A stretch of DNA of 64,000 bases from Limoniibacter endophyticus (GCF_014652835.1 NZ_BMZO01000004.1:1-64000); one strand, 5' to 3'. Shown: positions 40,214 through 48,079, numbered from the stretch's first letter. Program-made: numbers and translations. Notes: generated by a model not told the origin, from the sequence alone.

Positions 40214-40633
40214 TCCCTCATTCCTCTTATCTGAGGATGCCCCTACCAGCACCCGCTTTTCGGCCGTGAACCGACGATTCACTAAACGAACCAATCCCGA
40301 CGGAAGCTTCGCCCCGCCTCCCATTCACGTGCCGTCATCGAAATTCATTCTTCGTGTTGGGTCAAGGGCGAATGAGCAATGGGCCAGAGGCAAACAGGGA
40401 TTTTCAGTTGGTTTGAGACTAAATGCTTATTCGCCGTGCAGAAAGATGATGAAAACGGCACGGAATTGCTCGTTAAAAGCGCATGGACGCAATAGTTTTT
40501 CGATTCGCGGCGCGTTCACTTTCGCGTCAAGGGATCTCACTGCTAGCGCGTTGTTATAGGCTGTATTTTGCGCTTGCGCAGACGAGTCTGGGGGGCGCAT
40601 TAACATAAGGATTGAAACAACCGGGAAAGCGAC
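40214..40633. promoter_or_regulatory. Divergent promoter region, aapJ and metC
   Basis: A 420-nt gene-free interval between divergent genes. It must hold both promoters. I see no certain sigma-54 (GG-N10-GC) or other operator match and assign no box. A TATAGG hexamer near 40555 is a possible -10 for metC. Confidence 0.45.
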
Positions 40634-41827
40634 ATGTCACAGGTGAAGAGCAAGCCGTTAGATGCGAAGATGGAGAAGATGGGCAGGGACACGCGTCTTG
40701 GCCACATAGGCAGCGATCCATTTGACTGCCATGGCTTCGTCAATCCACCGATCGTTCGCGGTTCGACCGTCCTCTTCCCGAACGCGCAGACGATGGCGAC
40801 GCAGAATCAGGCCTATACCTACGGAACCCACGGAACACCGACGACGACAGCCCTTGGCAACGCAGTGAACGCGATGGAAGGTTCGGCGGGAACGATTCTT
40901 GTGCCTTCAGGGCTGGCAGCCGTCACCATCCCGTTACTCGCCTTCGCCTCAGCCGGCGATCACGTGCTGATTGTTGATTCACTTTACGGGCCGACGCGCC
41001 GCTTTGCCGACCAGATGCTGAAGCGACTGGGAGTCGAGGTTACGTATTACGCTCCCGATATCGGTGCGGCCATCGAAGGTCTCATGCGCGAGAATACGAG
41101 CATTGTGTTCACCGAATCGCCAGGGTCCAATACATTTGAGCTGCAGGACATAGATGCCATAGCCCAAATTGCTCATAGCCGCGATGCCGTCGTGATGATG
41201 GACAATACCTGGGCAACGCCGCTTTTCTACAGACCGCTCGATCATGGCGTCGACATCAGCATCCATGCAGCAACGAAATATCCGGCTGGTCATTCGGATG
41301 TCCTCATGGGCTTTGTTTCCGCGAATGCCGCAACCTGGGAACGGCTCGATGAGGCGCAAACCTTGCTTGGCACATGCGTGACTTCGGATGATGCCTATCA
41401 GGTCCTTCGCAGCCTGCGTTCTATGGGAATTCGACTGGATCATCATCAGAAGAGCGCCCTCGACATTGCACACTGGCTCGAAACTCAACCGGCCGTCGCA
41501 CAGGTGCTGCATCCGGGTCTGGAGAGTCATCCGCAACACGCGCTCTTCAAACGCGATTTCAAGGGATCTTCCGGGCTGTTTTCCATAGTTCTGAAGGGCG
41601 GCGGGCTTGCTGAAGCTCACGCGTTCCTCGACGCTTTGCAGATTTTTGGCCTGGGCTATTCCTGGGGCGGCTATGAAAGCCTCGCCGTACACGTCTCATT
41701 GGCCGATCGCACAGTAACGAAAGGCAATTATGCAGGCCCGTTAATACGGCTTCAGGTCGGCCTTGAAAATGTCGAGGACCTGAAAGACGACCTCTCGTGC
41801 GCCCTCACCGCTACGAAGCTTGGATAA
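40634..41827 (+). CDS. metC: Cystathionine beta-lyase
   Basis: This PLP enzyme of the Cys/Met metabolism family cleaves cystathionine to homocysteine for methionine synthesis. The 397-residue protein has the PLP lysine in IHAATKYPAGHSDVLMG, the cofactor-binding EGSAGTILVPSGLAAVT and VMMDNTWATPLFYRPLDHG. WGGYESL near the C terminus is a beta-lyase trait. A GGGAAAG site lies before the ATG. A terminator follows the stop by 8 nt. Confidence 0.9.
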   Translation: MSQVKSKPLDAKMEKMGRDTRLGHIGSDPFDCHGFVNPPIVRGSTVLFPNAQTMATQNQAYTYGTHGTPTTTALGNAVNAMEGSAGTILVPSGLAAVTIPLLAFASAGDHVLIVDSLYGPTRRFADQMLKRLGVEVTYYAPDIGAAIEGLMRENTSIVFTESPGSNTFELQDIDAIAQIAHSRDAVVMMDNTWATPLFYRPLDHGVDISIHAATKYPAGHSDVLMGFVSANAATWERLDEAQTLLGTCVTSDDAYQVLRSLRSMGIRLDHHQKSALDIAHWLETQPAVAQVLHPGLESHPQHALFKRDFKGSSGLFSIVLKGGGLAEAHAFLDALQIFGLGYSWGGYESLAVHVSLADRTVTKGNYAGPLIRLQVGLENVEDLKDDLSCALTATKLG

Positions 41828-41834
41828 AAGTACA

Positions 41835-41864
41835 GGAAGGCTCCCAAATTGCTGTGAGCCTTCC
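41835..41864. terminator. Hairpin between metC and the DUF982 gene
   Basis: ggaaggctc (41835-41843) and gagccttcc (41856-41864) form a 9-bp stem. On the plus strand TTGCC follows; on the minus strand TGTACTTTTA follows. It separates two convergent genes. Confidence 0.7.
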
Positions 41865-41872
41865 TTGCCAAG

Positions 41873-42181
41873 TCAATGTGCCATCGGCAAGTGCGGCGTA
41901 CGCATCGTGCCCTGTGCCGCGACCGTATCATCGCCACCATCGATCAGGATGTTCGTGATGCGCGCAAAGCTCACGAATGAACGGCGTGCATCTTCAACCG
42001 ATATGTGACCGGACATCGATCCCTGACAGCAATTCATTGCGCAATTGAAGACCGGGCCCCGCCGTTCGGCAGGCCACGCGTCCAAGAACGCCTTCATGCT
42101 GCTGATATCGTCGATTGTTCTTACGTTATTATCGACAGCACAGCGGACTTTTATGGGATGCAGAAAGTCTGCAGTCATCAT
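41873..42181 (-). CDS. DUF982 protein
   Basis: A 102-residue protein of a Rhizobiales family of unknown function. The DUF982 pattern is visible: a short N-terminal strand, VRTIDDISSMKAFLDAWPAERRGPVFNCAMNCC with the conserved tryptophan, then a helix (SVEDARRSFVSFARITNILI). AGGAGG lies 7 nt upstream of the ATG at 42181. An EcfG-like promoter lies about 90 nt upstream, which fits reports that such small proteins are stress-induced. Confidence 0.8.
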   Translation of the reverse strand: MMTADFLHPIKVRCAVDNNVRTIDDISSMKAFLDAWPAERRGPVFNCAMNCCQGSMSGHISVEDARRSFVSFARITNILIDGGDDTVAAQGTMRTPHLPMAH

Positions 42182-42271
42182 TTCAGCCTCCTGTCCAGCG
42201 ATTCCGGCCGTTATTGCCGGCTGGCGCTAGCCATTGGCGTCAATCGTTCTTGTCGATCGGAATCCTATGTT

Positions 42272-42296
42272 AACCATGAAATCGCGAATGTGTTCC
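42272..42296 (-). promoter_or_regulatory. EcfG-like promoter of the DUF982 gene
   Basis: On the minus strand GGAAC (42292-42296) is followed after 16 nt by GGTT (42272-42275). The general stress sigma factor EcfG of alphaproteobacteria uses GGAAC-N16/17-CGTT; one base of the -10 differs. Confidence 0.5.
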
Positions 42297-42311
42297 CGCG
42301 CATGTAAAAAT

Positions 42312-42662
42312 TCATAATGACCAGACCTGGCGCGGCTGTGTCAAAGCAATGAGATTTCCATCCAGATCCTCTATCTCGATCAAACGCGAGATCGTTCCTT
42401 CGGTAATTTCCGAGGCGGCGACGTTCTTCAATGCAAGTCCGGCAATTTCTACGTCGAGATCATCGACGAAGATCGTGGCTCGCCCGGTTCCAGCTCTTTG
42501 CGGCTCATCCACCAACTGAAAGAGGGCAGCAGAAAATTCCCACTCCGCCACTCCGGGCATCGGCATCGCATCAGGTGCCCGCTCAAAAAGCGCCTCGAAC
42601 CAGCCAATTGCCTCTTCGAACCGCGCGGAGCAAAGTACCGCGCCGATGGTTTTGATCTTCAT
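42312..42662 (-). CDS. VOC-superfamily (glyoxalase-like) protein
   Basis: A 116-residue single-domain protein of the vicinal oxygen chelate fold. Family traits are IGAVLCSARFEEAIGWFEALFER at the start and SRLIEIEDLDGNLIALTQ at the end, which supplies a metal-ligand glutamate. Such proteins act as glyoxalases, dioxygenases or antibiotic-resistance proteins; the substrate here is unknown. AAGGA lies just before the ATG. Confidence 0.82.
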   Translation of the reverse strand: MKIKTIGAVLCSARFEEAIGWFEALFERAPDAMPMPGVAEWEFSAALFQLVDEPQRAGTGRATIFVDDLDVEIAGLALKNVAASEITEGTISRLIEIEDLDGNLIALTQPRQVWSL

Positions 42663-42688
42663 TGTCCTTTTCCTCCCTCAAAGCACAG

Positions 42689-42709
42689 CAGGCGGCTTAT
42701 CGCCGCCTG
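42689..42709 (-). terminator. Hairpin after the GlsB/YeaQ gene
   Basis: caggcggc (42689-42696) and gccgcctg (42702-42709) form an 8-bp GC-rich stem around ttatc. It lies 26 nt past the GlsB/YeaQ stop; the following T-tract is poor. Confidence 0.55.
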
Positions 42710-42734
42710 TGAGTTTCTTGGATTGGGAGCTGGT

Positions 42735-42986
42735 TCACCGTCGTAACATTCGTCCGACGGCAATCAGGATACACGCGCCGATGAACCCGGCAATGAGATA
42801 ACCAAGCCACCCGCCCAGAGCGACCCCGAATATGCCCAGGATAGCGTTGGCGATGATAGCACCAACAATACCCAGGATAATATTCATGAAGACGCCCATA
42901 TTGCTCTTCATGAATTGCTCGGCGAGCCAGCCAGCGACACCGCCGATGATGATTGCTGCGATCCAGCCAATACCTGCTTCGTCCAT
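42735..42986 (-). CDS. GlsB/YeaQ/YmgE-family membrane protein
   Basis: An 83-residue, glycine-rich membrane protein with three hydrophobic segments (GWIAAIIIGGVAGWLAEQFM; VFMNIILGIVGAIIANAILG; GGWLGYLIAGFIGACILIAV) and a basic C terminus. This transglycosylase-associated/GlsB family is stress-induced in many bacteria with no known reaction. AAGGAG lies 6 nt before the ATG at 42986. A canonical EcfG promoter sits about 70 nt upstream. Confidence 0.9.
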   Translation of the reverse strand: MDEAGIGWIAAIIIGGVAGWLAEQFMKSNMGVFMNIILGIVGAIIANAILGIFGVALGGWLGYLIAGFIGACILIAVGRMLRR

Positions 42987-43054
42987 GATCTTCTCCTTTA
43001 TCGGGCAAGTGCGCCCGCCCTCTCCCGCCATCTGAAATATAGTGGCATGGTAGC

Positions 43055-43079
43055 AACGCGGCAGACCGTGAGCGGTTCC
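43055..43079 (-). promoter_or_regulatory. Canonical EcfG promoter of the GlsB/YeaQ gene
   Basis: On the minus strand GGAAC (43075-43079), a 16-nt spacer and CGTT (43055-43058) match the EcfG general-stress consensus exactly. The position, about 70 nt before the ATG at 42986, is normal. Confidence 0.75.
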
Positions 43080-43224
43080 CGAACCTCCCCCGCCAAGTCA
43101 ACGTCTTATTAACTGTAAAGGTTTTAGGGTCCCCGCAATTCAGCAGCTTCGAAGATGCAGAGCTGCACACTCCGGTCGCCCGGCTGCGGCCTTTCGAGTT
43201 GCCCAGAGTTCAGGAGACGCTCCC

Positions 43225-43428
43225 GTGAAAAACATCATCATCATATCCGCGTTGGCTTTTTCGGTCGCAGGTTGCGGTTCGTCGCAGGCCATGCGCACGG
43301 CATCCGGTGCCGCGATCGGTGCCGGCGGCGGTGCATTGGCAGGTGCCGCGATCGCCGGCTCAGGCGGCGCCATCGTGGGCGGTCTCGGCGGCGCCGCAAC
43401 AGGCGCACTCATCGGGGCCTCGCGCTAA
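43225..43428 (+). CDS. Glycine-zipper lipoprotein
   Basis: A 67-residue lipoprotein. The start is a GTG with AGGAG 8 nt upstream. The signal ends in VAGC, the lipidation cysteine at residue 17. The mature part is almost all glycine/alanine in GxxxG spacing (GAAIGAGGGALAGAAIAG; GGLGGAATGALIG), which forms membrane-spanning glycine zippers as in Rcp/SlyB/OsmB-like envelope stress proteins. The exact role is unknown. Confidence 0.82.
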   Translation: MKNIIIISALAFSVAGCGSSQAMRTASGAAIGAGGGALAGAAIAGSGGAIVGGLGGAATGALIGASR

Positions 43429-43539
43429 CACCAAACGTCGCTGTCGCTTAAAAATTAATCACGCACCCGCCTTGTGATTGTCATCCAATCACGGTACCCG
43501 CGTCTGAACTTGGGTCGGTCGGCAGGAAAGGATAACGGC

Positions 43540-44551
43540 GTGCGTCATCAGGCAAAACTGAACGATCCCCAGGGTCGCCTCGCCGCCGTCAATCGTATCG
43601 CTGTCTGGGGAAAGACCCGAAACCCGGAATTCGGCCCTCTTTCCGATCTTATCGCTTCAGTGTTTCACGCGCCAATCGCGATCGTGTCCCTGATCGACGA
43701 CAAACGGCAATGGTATGTTTCCTCCATTGGCATGGAGCAATCCGAACTGCCTAGCGAGCTGACCTTCTGCCAATACACGATCCGTCAGCAACAGGTGCTC
43801 GCGATCGAAGACACGACGCGCGACGAGCGGGTGAGGAATCATCCCCTCGTTATCGGCCATCCCCACATTCGCAGCTATCTCGGCGTACCATTGACGACAG
43901 CCGATGGTTATAATGTCGGCACCGTATGCATTTGCGATTTCGCGCCACGGCGCTTCTCGGCCCGGGATTTCAGCATATTGAGCGATATTGCGAAGGTCGC
44001 GATGGGCTATTTCGATCTGCGCCAGATAGCCATGCGATCCCTTGACCGGCGCGTGGTCGCGGCGAGCTTTTCTGGAGCAGGCTGAAAACGAGGTCGCCCG
44101 CCATAAGCGTTCCGGTAAACCGCTATCGCTTGCGCTTTACGATCTCGATCATTTCAAGAGCATCAACGATCGTCATGGGCACCCGCAGGGGGATATTGTG
44201 CTCAAGCGGACGGCAGCGACTGTGACCAGTGCAATGCGTTCCGGCGAAATTCTGGGACGCATAGGCGGCGAAGAATTTGCGATACTGCTCCCCGAAACGG
44301 ACGAAGCGGCGGCGGTCGTTGCTGTTGAGCGGTACCGTCAGGCGATCGCGGCAATCGAAATGGAAAACCTGACAGGATGTCGAATTTCCGCAAGTTTCGG
44401 CATCGCAGCCTGGGATGCCAGCCATGAAACGGTTGAGGCCTGGATGGGGCGGACGGATGCTGCGCTTTACCGCGCCAAGGAGATGGGCCGGAATCGCTAT
44501 GATGTCGCCCGGCAGGATAATGATAATAATGTCGGTGCTTCGCAGAGATAG
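43540..44551 (+). pseudogene. GAF-GGDEF diguanylate cyclase interrupted by a frameshift
   Basis: Two frames together encode one diguanylate cyclase. The first (GTG at 43540, AGGA upstream, to 44085) is a GAF sensor domain with FHAPIAIVSLIDDKRQWY and SYLGVPLTTADGYNVGTVCI. The second, in the +1 frame, holds the GGDEF domain with LALYDLDHFKSINDRHGH and the active-site RIGGEEFAILLPE, ending at 44551. The switch point is near 44032-44041: reading GAT CCC TTG ACC GGC gives the usual DPLTG that begins GGDEF domains, while the GAF frame runs on into nonsense. An extra base or two missing bases would explain it; a sequencing error is possible. Confidence 0.8.
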
Positions 44552-44620
44552 GTCTTAAGCGCGAAGAAGCGGCGCAATGAAACCATCGCGCCGCTTCCTC
44601 CATATTATCTTGCTGCGTTG

Positions 44621-44782
44621 TCAGAAGACTGCGAGATATCGCAGCAGCGCAATGACGCCAATGATGATGACGATGACGCGTGCGATCTGCTTCACGCCGC
44701 TGTCGAGCGGCAACATGTTGATCAGATAAAGCACGAGGAAGATGACGAGAAACGTCACCAGAACGCCGATCAGCAAACTCAT
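44621..44782 (-). CDS. Small hydrophobic membrane protein, 53 residues
   Basis: A short gene below normal cut-offs. It encodes two membrane helices (LIGVLVTFLVIFLVLYLIN and ARVIVIIIGVIALLRYLAVF) joined by MLPLDSGVKQI, the pattern of the small two-helix proteins often listed as Thivi_2564-like. AGGGG lies about 8 nt upstream of the ATG. An EcfG-like promoter lies 32 nt upstream, which supports expression in stress. No function is known. Confidence 0.75.
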   Translation of the reverse strand: MSLLIGVLVTFLVIFLVLYLINMLPLDSGVKQIARVIVIIIGVIALLRYLAVF

Positions 44783-44813
44783 GAAAAGTCCCCTCTATTG
44801 AATTGCTTGAATA

Positions 44814-44839
44814 AACTCTTCATGAGGGAATTAAGTTCC
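44814..44839 (-). promoter_or_regulatory. EcfG-like promoter of the 53-residue membrane protein
   Basis: On the minus strand GGAAC (44835-44839), a 17-nt spacer and AGTT (44814-44817). The -35 is exact; the -10 differs in one base from CGTT. Confidence 0.45.
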
Positions 44840-44848
44840 GCAACACGA

Positions 44849-45169
44849 TCAATGCGGACTAGACAACTTCATCAGCACGATCCCGCTAACGATCAGCGCA
44901 CCCGCCAGCAGGCGCATTGGAGTGACCGCCTCGCCGAGCGCTGCGATGCCTATGGCAAAAGCCCCGACCGCTCCGATCCCCGTCCAGATAGTATAGGCAG
45001 TGCCGAGCGGCAGGGTCTTCATCGAAACGGACAGCAGCCCGAAGCTGGCAATCATGCCGATCAGTGTCAGCACCGTTGGCGCAAGCAACGTAAACCCTTC
45101 CGAACGTTTCATTTGATAGGCCCAAAAGATTTCGAGAAGCCCGGCTGCAAATAGATAAGTCCAAGCCAT
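44849..45169 (-). CDS. SMR-family exporter (SugE/Gdx or QacE type)
   Basis: A 106-residue four-helix proton-coupled exporter. The essential glutamate is in the first helix (FAAGLLEIFWAYQMKRSEG). GTAYTIWTGIGAVGAF is the SMR signature. The W-A-Y context after the glutamate and the SVSMKTLPLGTAY stretch resemble both SugE (guanidinium exporter, Gdx) and multidrug EmrE types, so the substrate is left open. GGAGG lies before the ATG. It follows the 57-residue gene after 12 nt, likely in one transcript. No guanidine riboswitch is recognised upstream. Confidence 0.85.
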   Translation of the reverse strand: MAWTYLFAAGLLEIFWAYQMKRSEGFTLLAPTVLTLIGMIASFGLLSVSMKTLPLGTAYTIWTGIGAVGAFAIGIAALGEAVTPMRLLAGALIVSGIVLMKLSSPH

Positions 45170-45181
45170 GACCGGCCTCCG

Positions 45182-45355
45182 TTACAGCCAAGGGGCGTCA
45201 CGATCTTTAAGAATAAACGGAATTCGTCCCCTGCTCTCGCCCGTAACGGTCAGCACCATATAAAAGGCGGAAGTGGTAAAGGCGATCTTGTGACAGCGTA
45301 ACTCGCGCGCATCAAAATCAAACTGATGGAAAAATTGTTCTACCGGACCAGCCAC
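45182..45355 (-). CDS. Hypothetical 57-residue protein upstream of the SMR exporter
   Basis: A small protein starting at a GTG with AAGGAG 6 nt upstream; the open frame is longer (to 45400), but the good ribosome binding site sets this start. The sequence shows a beta-rich pattern (CHKIAFTTSAFYMVLTVTG) without signal peptide or membrane segment. I do not recognise it. The stop is 12 nt before the SMR exporter gene, so both are probably co-expressed. Confidence 0.55.
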   Translation of the reverse strand: MAGPVEQFFHQFDFDARELRCHKIAFTTSAFYMVLTVTGESRGRIPFILKDRDAPWL

Positions 45356-45607
45356 GCCGATCTCCTTCTGGTGGATCGGGTCGTCCCGGATAGTGGTCAA
45401 AGACGCAGGTCGTCCCGCGCGAAGTTCCTTCTAACGTCCGGGCGTATGGTGTCAAGATCAAGGGCGGCGACTGGCGCAGTAGGTTGTGCCGTGCATGGTG
45501 CAGGCAAAGATTCGTGCGCCGGAGATCATTTGAAGCATTTTCACTGCCCGCCACCTTTCCAGAAGTGGCGGGCAGTAACCAGGTTGAAATAATGCGCAAC
45601 CAACCCG

Positions 45608-46018
45608 CTACGTCGGAGAACGTTCGGCTGGAAGTACCTTCAACGCGGTTATTTTCTTGGTGCGCCCACTCCAATCAATGACATCGATGCTCTTTCCCTC
45701 GGGGAGTCCTATAAGAGCGGCACCGATTGGCGTCATGATCGACACCCTCCCTTTGGAAATGTCGGCGTCACGCGGATAAACGAGGGTAACCGTCTGCTCG
45801 GCACCATCTGACATGGAATAGGTGACAACCGAACCCATCCTGACGATTCCCGGCTTCAATTTGCTGCTCTTCACGATCTTTGCGCGGTTAAGCTCTGAAA
45901 TTATCTCCTCGGCTACTGCCAATGATTTCTCGGCTGCAGCGAGCGCGATGCGCATGATTGCGTCGAAGTCTTCTTCGCAAACGGTAATTGCCGGGCGTGC
46001 GCCCACTTTTTTGGACAT
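45608..46018 (-). CDS. Rnk/GreA-like RNA-polymerase-binding protein
   Basis: A 136-residue protein whose C-terminal half has the GreA/GreB/Rnk C-terminal fold: MGSVVTYSMSDGAEQTVTLVYPRDAD and MTPIGAALIGLPEGKSIDV. An N-terminal short helix replaces the long coiled coil of GreA, so it is Rnk-like: it would bind near the RNA polymerase secondary channel. Rnk is known as regulator of nucleoside diphosphate kinase. The ATG at 46018 lacks a clear ribosome binding site; the frame is open to 46069. Confidence 0.85.
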   Translation of the reverse strand: MSKKVGARPAITVCEEDFDAIMRIALAAAEKSLAVAEEIISELNRAKIVKSSKLKPGIVRMGSVVTYSMSDGAEQTVTLVYPRDADISKGRVSIMTPIGAALIGLPEGKSIDVIDWSGRTKKITALKVLPAERSPT

Positions 46019-46069
46019 AGCTATGTTCGCTGTAATCGCCGCTCTCAGCCAACAGCGAGAGCGGTCCAA

Positions 46070-46216
46070 TTGAAAGGAAAGAAAGCGGATAACCCCGATA
46101 CCTACGGCGCCTTGCGCGAACTAGGTTCGGGGCATCCATGGTTTGGCGCGCGTCACGCGGCCAGTAAGGGCGCTTCTTTCAAATCTCAACATATTCCGAC
46201 GATGGTTGGCTGGTGA
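46070..46216 (+). CDS. Candidate 48-residue protein, TTG start
   Basis: An open frame in the gap between two minus-strand genes. It reads NPDTYGALRELGSGHPWFGARHAASKGA, which looks protein-like and uses GC-ending codons in its first two thirds. The TTG at 46070 has only a weak GAGAG upstream. I do not recognise the product; it might be the remnant of a larger gene. Listed with low confidence. Confidence 0.3.
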   Translation: MKGKKADNPDTYGALRELGSGHPWFGARHAASKGASFKSQHIPTMVGW

Positions 46217-46235
46217 CCTAAAGTCAAGGAGGAGA

Positions 46236-46682
46236 TCAGCTAGGCTGATATAAGAGAAAATAGATGATTGCAGCCGATGCGAGAAGCCAGATGAGGATGA
46301 CAATCGCCGCGCCAACCGTGCTGGTCGGTCTAATTTCCTGTTTCAGCGCAAGCTGTCGGAACTCGGTCATCAGAGATGGGGGAATCATTCGGACGGCGAC
46401 CATGATGCCGAAGGGCACGATCAACAGGTCGTCAACATATCCCAGTACCGGGATGAAATCGGGAATAAGATCGACCGGGCTGAGCGCGTAAGCCGCCACC
46501 GCAGCTGCAAGGATTTTTGCACGGACAGGTGTGCGCGGATCGCGTGCCGCAATCCAGAGCGCCACGATATCGCGCCTCAACGCGTGTGCCCAGTTCGTAG
46601 CTTTTTCCCACGCCATCCGCTTCTCGATATTTTCGTCTGAAAAAGCATACTTTCCTTCACCAAACGCCCCACACTGCGCCAT
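46236..46682 (-). CDS. DUF1232 (YkvA-type) membrane protein
   Basis: A 148-residue protein with the DUF1232 core ARDPRTPVRAKILAAAVAAYALSPVDLIPDFIPVLGYVDDLL, of which YALSPVDLIPDFIPVLG is the diagnostic hairpin. A C-terminal membrane helix follows (AAIVILIWLLASAAIIYFLL). The function is unknown; the family occurs near stress and envelope genes. The N-terminal 40 residues are hydrophilic. Confidence 0.88.
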   Translation of the reverse strand: MAQCGAFGEGKYAFSDENIEKRMAWEKATNWAHALRRDIVALWIAARDPRTPVRAKILAAAVAAYALSPVDLIPDFIPVLGYVDDLLIVPFGIMVAVRMIPPSLMTEFRQLALKQEIRPTSTVGAAIVILIWLLASAAIIYFLLYQPS

Positions 46683-46782
46683 CTGTCAATTCCCCTGCGC
46701 GATTTATCGGACAAAGCGATGGTAACGTGCGATGATAATTCTGCCGCAGCGATCATGCTGGAGTGCAACAGGACAAATCACC

Positions 46783-46905
46783 ATGGCCAAAGGTCAAAAA
46801 AAGAGTAATCGCGAAGTCAGGAAACCGAAGCAGGAGAAGCCGAAAGCCTCCGCAGCCAGCCCAAATGCCGCACCTCTGCTCGGCGAAAAGAAGACCAAGA
46901 AATAA
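46783..46905 (+). CDS. Lysine-rich 40-residue peptide
   Basis: A small gene starting MAKGQKKSNREVRKPKQEKP and ending GEKKTKK; 12 of 40 residues are lysine. AGGA lies 10 nt upstream of the ATG. The MAKGQxKSNRExKKPK start recurs, from memory, in short uncharacterised proteins of Proteobacteria. No domain or membrane segment is present; a role in binding nucleic acid is only a guess from charge. Confidence 0.65.
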   Translation: MAKGQKKSNREVRKPKQEKPKASAASPNAAPLLGEKKTKK

Positions 46906-46979
46906 TTCCAATTCGGACATACCGGATCGATTGACCGCTGAGATTGTTGACCTTCATCTCAATGATGGAGGGACCAGCC

Positions 46980-47285
46980 ATGAACACAGCCAATCTGCAA
47001 CTTGAAGGCCTTTGTCTTGCCATCGCGTCGGTCAACAAAGCACTCGTCGAAAAAGGTCTCTTGACGACCGAAGACGTGGACACGGCCTTGCGCAAGGCTG
47101 AGGCCGCCGCACGCGGCGATGAAAGGTTTGTGGATCAGCTGTCGCCAGCGCACCGCGATGCCGTTTGCTTCCCTATCAGACTGCTTCAGATCGCCAATGA
47201 AACAAGCGATCAACGCGCGTTCGACTTCTCGCATCTCGCAAAGCGCGTAGGCGAGACAAAGGACCAGTACAATGATCAGCTCTAA
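46980..47285 (+). CDS. Hypothetical 101-residue helical protein
   Basis: A helical cytoplasmic protein starting at the ATG at 46980, with GGAGGG upstream (the frame extends 36 nt earlier without support). Traits: LEGLCLAIASVNKALVEKGLLTTEDVDTALRKAEAA, a pattern seen in small Rhizobiales proteins of unknown role. I do not recognise a domain. It is followed by another small gene after 15 nt, so the two are probably one unit. Confidence 0.7.
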   Translation: MNTANLQLEGLCLAIASVNKALVEKGLLTTEDVDTALRKAEAAARGDERFVDQLSPAHRDAVCFPIRLLQIANETSDQRAFDFSHLAKRVGETKDQYNDQL

Positions 47286-47300
47286 TGGAGGGAGAAACCG

Positions 47301-47474
47301 ATGAAAGCGAAAATGGCAAACAGTCCTGGCGATCTGACCAGGACTGCGCCGCTCGATTCGGACAAATCGCCTCACGCTGAGCCAATCGAAGCAAACGAAG
47401 CACTGCATCGGCATAAGCAGGAGGAAGATGAACCGGCGCTTCCAGACACAAACATGCCCGGTCTGCGGGATTGA
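47301..47474 (+). CDS. Hypothetical 57-residue acidic protein
   Basis: A short gene below typical cut-offs. It is acidic and proline-rich, without membrane segment: MKAKMANSPGDLTRTAPL at the start and EEDEPALPDTNMPGLRD at the end. GGAGGGAGAAACCG precedes the ATG and gives a good ribosome binding site. It lies 15 nt after the 101-residue gene. I do not recognise it. Confidence 0.6.
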   Translation: MKAKMANSPGDLTRTAPLDSDKSPHAEPIEANEALHRHKQEEDEPALPDTNMPGLRD

Positions 47475-47616
47475 CGTCGGTGGGAACGGTAAGCACTGCT
47501 CCTGGTGAGAAGGTTGCGCGGCAACCTCCCCTTTTTCAGCATTATGCGTTCCATCTCCGCGCTTGCCGGCAATGGGCGCTATTGCTACTTTCCCCGTCAT
47601 TGAAGGAGTTCAAGCC

Positions 47617-48036
47617 TTGTATCGACTGTTCCTCTCTTCTGGACTATGCCTCGCGGCGATTTCCCCTGCCCTAAGCGATCCCGGCACATCCCTTACACCA
47701 CCGCAACGAGAGATAATCTCGCGCAACATCGATCTGCTTCCCTCGCAAGAAGAGCGTAAGCTGGCTTCGGAATGGAACAATGCAAAGAAAGTTGCGGAGT
47801 TTATCTGCCGTCCGGCTGCTATTGCCGCGCTTCAAAAGTGGGATCAGCAAGCCGACCGCGTATTCCTCGGCACTGACGATCCAAAAACGCTGACGCTCGA
47901 GAATGACCGGCTACTGAAAGGTTCAGGGCAGGTACGTGCGGGCAATGACTGGACCACGTTTGCCTTCAGCTGCGAGCTTGACCCGAACTCTGGACGAGCC
48001 CTTACGTTCGAGACTGATCTTGCTCCAAGAACCTGA
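47617..48036 (+). CDS. DUF930 secreted protein
   Basis: A 139-residue exported protein from the Rhizobiales DUF930 family of unknown function. The signal is LYRLFLSSGLCLAAISPALS; the mature part has the paired cysteines in AEFICRPAAIAAL and TTFAFSCELD, and GNDWTTFAF as the conserved aromatic block. The TTG at 47617 is chosen because AAGGAG lies 8 nt upstream and the signal peptide begins there; the frame to 47563 would add 18 residues. Confidence 0.72.
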   Translation: MYRLFLSSGLCLAAISPALSDPGTSLTPPQREIISRNIDLLPSQEERKLASEWNNAKKVAEFICRPAAIAALQKWDQQADRVFLGTDDPKTLTLENDRLLKGSGQVRAGNDWTTFAFSCELDPNSGRALTFETDLAPRT

Positions 48037-48079
48037 TACATTTTCAGGATTGATCGGCCCCCAAGGGGCAATAGGCTCC

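Noticed and set aside
45356-45600. Guanidine riboswitch before the SMR exporter unit
   Set aside because: No ykkC, mini-ykkC (paired ACGR hairpins) or type III pattern is visible.
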